The notes under the pieces: model-generated
Database searches by the model: none
Seen by the model: only the letters and a program-made list of their open reading frames with translations
What the model was told of the DNA's origin: nothing
Part shown: piece after piece, positions 55,767 to 64,000 of the stretch
How the letters are laid out: the number at the start of each line of letters is the position of its first letter
Numbering within the stretch: the first letter of the stretch is position 1
Origin: Anas platyrhynchos
Lineage: Eukaryota > Chordata > Aves > Anseriformes > Anatidae
Assembly (NCBI RefSeq): GCF_047663525.1
Contig: NC_092602.1
Location: 8,305,501-8,369,500, forward strand
Reading direction: 5' to 3'
DNA: 64,000 nt
Translations under genes and position numbers: made by a program

Positions 55767-57784
55767 GTAACATTTTTATATGTAAATTATACACAAAATT
55801 TACAAGTTTATGTGCACTAGATAAATTTTATAGGATTTTATATAAACTATCAATCTGTGTATACAGCATAATCACATATGATGATAACATACAAAGTTAC
55901 TAATATAAATAAATGGTCATTAGCACAGTGCCTCTATAAAAAGGATGTAATGTCAGTGCACCTTGCCCCACCTACATGCAATCTGTGCAGTTCTGTGCCC
56001 TTTGGGATCATTATTACAGTGAGATAAGTATCTTCATTTGTTCACGTGAAATCTTGATGTGCTCCCCATGTTGGCCTTCAGTAATTAACTTTGTAGACTA
56101 CATCAGCTTTTGAATTTAACATTACCTTTAAGCTTTTTGAAATACCTGTGCTTGATAAGGTGTTACATTGTTCACGTGTTTAACTTCATTATGCAGGAGC
56201 CAGGAGGCAGGGAGCTGGAAAGATGTGCCAAAGCACAGGAATGGATTTAAGGGATTAAAATATATGCTGTGTTCTATAACATTTTTTTAAAATTACTAGA
56301 ATTCTAGGAATTTTAGTCTTGAGATTTCCATCAGTTGTTCTTCCACTGTTAAGGAAAAATAGTTCAGGATGTATTCCACTCCATGTGTTATTTGTAAACT
56401 GATCCTGTGTGGGGATGTTTCTGTGCTTTTGTAAAATTAAACAGCTCCAGATTTCTAGGTAGCATATATTCTGACCTAATTGTTGAGAATGCGGGGGAAA
56501 TGAGTCTGTAAATGGTAGGAACACTATAGCCTGTGTCTGAAGTGGATAATTCATGTGGACAAAGAACTACTGTTCACCTTAGCAGCCATCAGAAGCTGAG
56601 TAGAAATAACTGAGCTGAATATGCAGTTAAAGAGATTATGTGGAGCCCAAAGGCAGAAACTTAAATGTTTTTAGTTTTCCTTGTGTTGTTAGTTCATTTG
56701 TAGGAGCAGCACTTTCAGAAGCTGCCATTCGTAGTCATTTAAAATAAGAAGCATTTTCTTGGAGGTGAAAAACCAAACTGAAACAAAAAACCCCACCTGA
56801 CAGTCCGTCATATACCTGCAATATACATGCACCTAGAGGTGGAAGGAATGCTTTTCTCTGCGTAATCATGCGGGAGCACATTCCACTGCTGATGTACGTG
56901 CTTTCGTCCTAGGGGTGTTCTGACTATCAATATCTTTATGGCTTACATGCTATCTAGAGCTTTAGCAGATTGTGACTTGTGCAGGCAAGTCTGTGCATTG
57001 TGAACTGAGCTTTAATTAAAAAAAAATCTTTTTACTACCTTTGAACTCAGATGACTCACTGTCAGTGTCAATGGATATATGTGCTCTTGCTGTTTCAGTT
57101 TTCTTAGGAAGTTATTAAGAATTTAGTAGTCAGTCGGATTGTAACTTATAATGTTCCTTGAGAATTTACTTACAGTGGCCTCAGTTACCTCATATGTGAT
57201 GTGGCTATAACTTTAGACAGTGACGTATCTTGGAGAAATTGTATAATGCTTGCAGTCCTAGGAGGTGAAGAAAACAAAGAGGTTGCGATGTATGGATGGA
57301 TGTGATTCAAATAATAAATCAGTATGTGTTTTTTGTTTTGTTTTGTTTTTGAACCAGCTTCCTAGCAGGTAAAGAACATGAATATAGCCTTGTTGCACCA
57401 CAGTTGTCTGTGACTAAATCATAAAAGCTCATAAGAAATTTTTCACTGGATAAATTAACAGGCAGAAGATGTTTCAAGGTAGTTTTTCCCTGAAGAACTT
57501 ATTTGTGCAATCATAAGCACAGTAAGATGTTCCTTAAATTTGAAGATAATATCGGTTATTTCAGAGGAAGAAAAGTGTGTATGTACAGGAAGAAAGAAGG
57601 GTAGTTATTGATCTGAGCAGTTGAGTCATATGGAAATCAATTTACTTTTCAGTTCCTGGAAACTGAGCATTGCAGCTGGTTATTTATTGTTGTGTTGTAT
57701 GCTTTCTACCTGTGTCACTGATGGAACAGAGAGCGCTTCTGCTCTGAAGCAGAAAGAGCCTACAAATTGGCTGCTCTGTTAAAC
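55767..57784. other. Gene-free region downstream of YWHAH, part 3
   Basis: AT-rich sequence without recognisable genes or strong repeats. Confidence 0.6.
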
Positions 57785-57868
57785 AGGGAATGGTTTAGGT
57801 CAGAGGTTGGACTCGGTGATCTTGGAGGTCTCTTCCAACCTAGGTGATTCTGTGATTCTGTGATTCTT
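57785..57868 (+). mobile_element. CR1 LINE 3' end fragment
   Basis: AGGTTGGACTCGGTGATCTT, GGAGGTCTCTTCCAACC and three tandem GATTCTGT-type octamers are the typical CR1 3' end in + orientation. Only about 80 bases remain. Confidence 0.9.
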
Positions 57869-59635
57869 TCAAATGGCTGAATGGTGCAATGACAGCAACA
57901 TTCACTGGTGATACTTTGTGACTGATGCCTCATTTTGCAAGCTTTACGGAACTTGCTGCCTTGTACACTTCGATGATGCTCTGTTGTATGATGTCAGTTC
58001 TGGTTTTGAATATAACTCTATTAAATCTTGTCAAGTGGCAAGCAGATGTGAATTCATTTTCATGTTCTAGGTGTCCAGTTATACTCAGCTTGGCACGACA
58101 GTAGTTGGGAAGTCCTGGTTACAGTGGTCAGTCCTGGAGTGCTCTGACTGAACAAGCAAGAGAAATGAAATAGGGTTATCTGTTTACACAAGTTTGTCTG
58201 TTTTAACAGTTTTGCTATTTTTTCCCCTGTATCAGCCGTAGTGGTTGAGTACCTATCTTATTTACTCATTTCTGTTCTATTCAATAAGGTTTGTAGAGAG
58301 ATCTTTCACGCCAATTGTTCCATTGTGTATTTTATGCTACTTCCACCTTCTTTTCTTCTCCCTATCTATTAGATCTTGTTTCCACGTGTTTATTAATCCT
58401 TTCACTGTGTTTCTTGTGTTCAAAAGGAACAATAGAGAACTCTTTTTCTGTGTTTGGAATTATTTCTTTCTGAAGGTTTTGATTGCTTTGGGTAAACAAG
58501 CCAAATGGACAAACACCAGTTGTAATAATGGAAAGAGGGGAGGGGGGTCTCCTTCTGCAACATAAACCACCTTCCCCTCATGTCCCTAAAAAAGGACATG
58601 GTGGAGAAAGAAAGGACCTGTGGTGTCCTCTGAGGAACACTCCAGGCCTGTCAGTGGGTTGTGTTCAGCATCATCCAGAGAACCTCTGTTGCTATCTGCG
58701 GTGTTATAGCGCCAAAACTCCCAAGCCAGGAAAGGAAGTTTCTTTTTATTTTATTGAGTCTCTCTGGGTTGTGTGAGTGAATATCTCTAGAACTGTGTCA
58801 GTGTTTCCTTCCTCATGTTGTAGATTTTGGAGCATTTCTTAGCACCAAAAATTTAATCTGTTTGCTTTTCATAGAGGCTCTAGAGACAACACTTGAAGAA
58901 TAAACCCAACTCTCATGTCACCGTGCAGCAGAACGTTAGCACCACTTTGTTTCTTTTTTCTGTCCCTGGCTCCACAAATAGTCTCAGTGGCACAGGAGTC
59001 TATACTGACTGTTAAATCATACGTAGCTTCACCATAGTTAAAAAGGTCTTGTTACGTGTATCTGAATCCACACTGAAAACGTAAAAAGTAGAAGCTAACT
59101 CTAATCCTACAGAGCTCTTTTTCATGTTATTTCTGGTACTGCTGCCAATGAATGCCAAAATGGGATACAGTTTTCGGTAGCCTCCTTTAACTTTAAGCAC
59201 TGTGGATTACTTGTCTATATATATTTCAAGGTACTTATGGATCATGTAGTTATGCTCTTCACGAGTTACGTGAGACACTCTGTGAGTAACCATCTCAGAA
59301 TGTAAACAAGTTAATTTTCTGGCACTTCTCATTAGAGGTTCAGAATCCTGCCACTTTTTGTCTGTTGCTGTTTTTATAGTGTTATGAAGATTGGAGTCAG
59401 CCAAGATTTACGTGGTGTTAATTAGATTACTTACTTCCAGGGACATGACAAAAAGTGTGACCTTTTCAACATCATTTCCCACCTCCAGTTCCTGCTAAAG
59501 ATTGGTGTTGACACAAAGTTTTTATGCTGTTTTTTCCTTCTTCGTAATTACAAGCTAAGTTTTCTGGGAAGGTGGACAGTTCTTCCATGCTCGTTTCTTT
59601 CCAAGTGCATGCCTTGTTCTGCAGACATTTTATTT

Positions 59636-59720
59636 CTATATATACATATACATGTATATATACATATATATACATGTATATACATATACATGTATATATA
59701 TGTATATATATGTATATTTG
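59636..59720. repeat. TA/TATACA-rich microsatellite
   Basis: Alternating pyrimidine-purine repeat of TATATA, CATATA and TGTATA units followed by a short GT run. Confidence 0.9.
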
Positions 59721-61204
59721 TGTGTGTGTGGTGAACAAACAGAAATTGTTTGAAGACCACTTAATGTGAACATTTGCAAGGCGAACTGTTTGTAGAATGA
59801 GCTTTTTGAAAAAAAATTAGCTTTTCTGAAGTGCATACGAAAGTCAGAAAGTACTGCATTGTATATGATGATAAAGTAGAGTTCCCTGCCTTTCGCTTTC
59901 TTCTGATTTAGTTGAAAGTACTAGAAAGATATGAAGTCTTTGCCCAATCAGTGAAACAATTGGTTTATCAGTATTGTGTAAACAATGCATGCAATGAGCG
60001 AGTAATTTCTGGTGAGTGCCTGATAAAGAGGTAGGCATCCACATCTCTTCATGACCAAGAACTTTCAACTCCCATCACTAAAACTATTCCACTTCAAGTC
60101 TCCTTGAGGCTTTAAATTCCTGCAAAGTGAGTTTTCTCCTCTCTGCCAGGATTGGTACCATCTACAATAGGTTTGAGACCATTCATGGGGTGGAAGGAGA
60201 AAGCAGTAGTTGCTTGGATTAGAGGACTGCTTTTTAAAATAAAGAAGTGATTGTCTTTTCCAGTATTGATTGTACAAGAAGGTTATGGACAATTTTAATA
60301 AGAAATCTGTAATGCCATATTTTATTTTTTTTTTTGATGAAGAGGAAAATCTGAAAATATGTGCAATTAACACTTCAAAATAATGTTATGAGATAATTCA
60401 AAATCTTACCAAGAAGCAGAATTTTCTGGCACTATGAACTCCTAGTCCATTTTTTTGATTTTCTTTTCAGGTTTGCAAGGGGAGGATTTATATTTCTTAT
60501 GAAATAGGATGTTAGATGCACTTAAGAGTGGCAACTTAGTGATCTCTGCTAGCTTCAGACATGTGAGTTAGTAATGCCTATGCATATTCATCAGAAGAAT
60601 GATTTTTCATCAGTATGGTTTATGTAGTTTTACATATGCTTTGTTGTGGATGTAGGATACCCTCTTGTGATCTTTAGATTTGCCAAAGCACGTTGAAAGT
60701 TCTGAAAGAAAGAGACTGCAGCCTATTTCCTGCAACATGTTGTTCTGTAGGAAAATATGAAACAAAATCAGCAGCTTGTTTTTTCTCTGATTTCTTCAAG
60801 GTAAAGCAAAGTGCAAACTTACTGGCTAAACTTAATTCCAGGACTATAATCCTGCTTTATTTTTTCACTAGGACATTTAGGTGGATAACCAGGAATTTAA
60901 TGGAATCATAATGATGTAAAATAAGTGAGGTTAGTCACACAATGTTTCCTTTTGATGGAAGAAAGACCAATCACTGACTTACGTGCAGTGTGAATCTTGC
61001 AGATTCTAAAAGCAGGAGACTGCAGTTTGAGCAATTTTATAAACACTAGGGAAGGCTCTCAGTCTTCTGCCAAATTACCGTTGTGGTCCTTGCATTGTCA
61101 AAGGGTAATTCATAATGTTTTAGAAACCTTGTCAGCTGGAATCTCTGGCATAGCCCTGTACACAGCACACATGCAAACCTTATTAAAAAGCACATGATGT
61201 GTTT

Positions 61205-61218
61205 GTTGCCAGGGAAAC
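61205..61218. promoter_or_regulatory. RFX X-box motif
   Basis: GTTGCCAGGGAAAC matches the X-box palindrome with both half sites intact. Isolated motif; function unknown. Confidence 0.4.
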
Positions 61219-62789
61219 ATAAGCCATTAAGCTCTAGAAGCATAATTCATAAGAAACAAATATTAGCTATTAACATCTACTTTCTCCATTAGTGCCATGA
61301 AACCTATATGAAATAGCCTTGCAGTCTCCTAGCTAATGGAAATGACATAACTGGAGAATGAAAAGGTGAAATGAGAAATTATAATTCACCGAGCTCTAAG
61401 TACAGACAGAGTAATGAGAATGTGGGACTGGGCATGTTTTCTTCTCTCATGTTGATAATACATTGAGCACCTGGTTATCCTGCTCATGTTATTGAATATT
61501 ATGACTCACATTGAAAGCAAGCCTTTGCCAAGCAAAGAAAGAACAGGTCTACTTTTCCCAGGAGTCTTTCTGGAATATGAAAATAAAAATATGAAATATG
61601 AAAATAAAAGCTAGACATGGGAAGGAGAATGGAAAAGTATTTTCTATTGTTTTAAGTTTTGATACTGAAATCATTTTAAATTTGACTTACGGATTTAATA
61701 TCCCCTTTAATATCCATTTTCTATTCCATTATAATTGGCTAACACAATGTGGTTATAGCTTTTTAAAATTTTTGTCTTTTGGTCAATCTCAATTTGATCT
61801 TAAAGTCTAGAAGCTAATTTCTTCATCTTTCTCTTTCTGGTAATTATATTGGATTAATTACTTTTTTAATATTCTGCAAAGTTCATGATAATTTTTTGTG
61901 AAGAATTCATCGTAGCCACACAGGCACTCTGTGGCAAACTTTCACTGTGCTTGTGTTCTGAGAAATATTTCTAGCAAAAAATGAGGAGGGGAGTGAATCT
62001 GGCTTAATTTTTGCCTGGTCTAAACAGTTGTCACTTCTGAAATGCCATCCAGGACCATGGATAGTCAGGACCCTAAAGCTGGCTTGTGTTACTCATATGT
62101 GGTGGCTACCTTTGTTCAGCTTGAAGATCAGGAAGTCAAAGTCATTACTGCTCTTTACTCCCAGCTGTTCCATTGATTTTGAACCATCCTTTTTGAGAGG
62201 AGAATTAACGTTGTCTGCGGAAAAAAAAGTGTTGATTTTACCATATTGGGGTAAAGCTAGCAAAAAAACGAGATTTGTAACCTCAGGCTCCAAGTCATCT
62301 AGAGTTTAATACAATAAATCAACTACAGTCAATTGAAGTCCATTGTAGCTTTGCTCAGACTTTATTCAGGCACCATGCCTGCGGCTCCAAAGAGAGGTCT
62401 ATATGAGAACTGAACAAATAGTGACTGGGTGCTTCCAGACTTTGCCCCCACAGCTCTAATGTAGTTTCAGTTAGCTCGCATGTAGTTTCTGTTCAGATAA
62501 GTCACAATGAAATAGTAGAACTGGAGTATACCCTGCTTTTTCCTGGGTTTTATGGGACTTTCCCTGATAGCAACTTCAAGGATTTGGCAGTGAGTGAATA
62601 TTAAGAAATGAGCATATGACACTGATGACTTTTTTTAGTGGTGTGATTGTGAGAATCTGCGTCAAAACTCTGGTTTGTGAGCCTTTGACAACCTATGTGA
62701 ATGCAGGGATAAGCCTGCAAAACAGCCTTGTGTAGTAGGGTGGTCTTTGAAGAACAGGAAACACTGTATCAGAGATCTCAAGATAACAT

Positions 62790-64000
62790 AATTTAGCTTG
62801 AAATGGGCCTCCAGAGATCATGAAGAACAGGCTGAACTTTGAAGTTAGATCAGATTGTGCAGGGCCTTGTCCAATCAGCTGTTGGAAAATCTTCAAGAAT
62901 AGAGATTTCTCAGTCTTTTTAGGCAACCTTGTTTCAGGGCTTAACCACTCACACTGATTGTTTTTTCCATGTATATTAAGTCATAACTTCTCCTGCTGCA
63001 ATCTGTGACCATCGTATCTTGTCCTTTCACTGTGTACCTCTGAGAAGAGTGGTTCTGTCTTACCTGTAACTGCCCTTCAGATATTTGATGACAACAATTC
63101 AATTCCCCTCCCAAAGCCTCTTGAGGCTAAACAAATTCAGATCCCTCAGTCTTTCCTCATGCATCATGCAGTCCAAGCACTTAAATATTTCAGTGACCTT
63201 TCAATGTACTCTCAATTTATCAGCATTTCTTTGGTGCAGAAAGGTCCCAAACTGAACGCAATGTTCAAGGTGCTGTCTCACAAGTATGAAGCAGGGTTTG
63301 CTTCCATCAGTCTGCCAGCTGTGCTTTCGCTAATGCAACCTTTTATGTCCTTAGCCCTTGCCAAGAAATGTTGCATTTGCAGACTCATATTGAGTTTGGG
63401 TTTCACTATGATCCTTTAGCTTGTTTTATGGTGATTTTTTCTCCCAGGTGCAGGACTTGTGTTTGCTTGTGCTGAATTTCACAAGGTTCTTGTTGACCTA
63501 TTTGTGCAGCTGGATGAGATCTCTCTGAGTGGCAGCCCTGACTTCCAGTGTGTGAATTGGTCTCTTTAACTTAATGTCATCTGTGAACTTGAAGAAGGTG
63601 CATTCTATTCCATCAGCAAGCCCGGGTTACTGATGGTGTTAAACAATATTGACCCTGATACAACCTGCAACCAGCTTAGACTTTGAACCATTGGCCTTTG
63701 AGCCTAATGGTGCAGCCAGTTTTTCACCTACCCTTTTGCTCACTTATCCAGTCCATACGGCCCCAATTTGACTACAACAATGGCAAAACCCTGCTACTCC
63801 ATGTTCACAAAACCAGTTATTTTATTGTAGAAGGCAGTTGGATTTATCAGGCATAGTTTTCCCTTGGTAAATCTGCAATAACTGTTCCCAGTCACCTTTT
63901 TGTTCCTTTGTGTGCCTGGAAATGGCTTATGGGAGGATGTGTTCCTCTTCAAATATGGAGAATTCTGAAACTTTCCAGGGGTACACAGTCAATTTCAGTA
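62790..64000 (-). mobile_element. Old CR1 LINE copy, running to the window end
   Basis: Reverse-complement order of CR1 3' coding and UTR pieces. It runs from GGCCTTGTCCAATCAGCTGT and TTTTAGGCAACCTTGTTTCAG, split here as motifs, through TCCCTCAGTCTTTCCTCATG, CCAAACTGAACGCAATGTTC and AAGGTGCTGTCTCACAAG to GTCATCTGTGAACTTGAAG and TGTTAAACAATATTGACCC. It is diverged well beyond the shorter CR1 fragments in the window, with indels and stops; the borders are approximate. The open frame at 63159-63419 lies inside it and is not a gene. Confidence 0.8.

Larger units (their letters stand above)
57869..62790. other. Gene-free region downstream of YWHAH, part 4
   Basis: No coding exon recognised. Contains a TATACA/TA-rich microsatellite at about 59636-59720 and a single X-box motif at 61205. 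Open frames across the microsatellite on both strands are artefacts of its periodicity. Confidence 0.6.

Noticed and set aside
59472-59836. Several 60-90-codon frames on both strands rich in Ile/Tyr/Thr
   Set aside because: They are translations of the TA/TATACA microsatellite.
63159-63419. 86-codon open frame near the window end
   Set aside because: It lies inside an old minus-oriented CR1 copy.
41041-64000. Search for the first exons of SLC5A1, the expected next gene by human order
   Set aside because: No sodium/glucose cotransporter exon was recognised; the gene, if kept in this order, must start beyond the window.

Overview
The window is vertebrate nuclear DNA, almost certainly from a bird. 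It has split genes with GT-AG introns, CpG islands at promoters, several CR1 LINE fragments with the bird-type 3' end (repeated ATTCTGTG-like octamers) and old MIR-like SINE remnants. Gene order and protein similarity suggest a chicken-like chromosome 15 segment, but the species cannot be fixed from sequence alone. All three protein-coding genes are on the + strand.

Layout. (1) 1-10016: the last seven coding exons of DEPDC5, the large subunit of the GATOR1 complex that restrains mTORC1; the gene starts upstream of the window. Its 3' UTR probably ends near 10.5 kb. (2) 12125-22485: a complete nine-exon gene for ANHX (anomalous homeobox), 482 codons by my exon joins, with a SIX-like N-terminal domain and an atypical homeodomain. 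(3) About 24.0-24.6 kb: a CpG island with no recognisable coding gene, carrying a duplicated NF-Y/RFX module, followed by a 97-bp near-palindromic element. (4) 31351-40260: complete YWHAH (14-3-3 eta), with two coding exons around an 8.2-kb intron, under a CpG-island promoter with a MEF2 box, a perfect CRE and a second MEF2-like box. (5) 41-64 kb: no coding exon recognised. This stretch holds CR1 remnants, simple repeats, and at 52.09-52.18 kb a tandem array of three RFX X-box motifs with two CRE-like octamers at an exact 40-bp period.

The genes are not an operon and share no obvious pathway. DEPDC5 acts in amino-acid sensing, YWHAH encodes a phosphoserine-binding adaptor, and ANHX is a putative transcription factor. 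The most unusual material is regulatory: RFX-type X-boxes recur at 7.05, 24.3, 52.1 and 61.2 kb, twice in ordered modules with fixed spacing. All exon joins were made by hand from splice signals and reading frame; no alignment or expression data were used.
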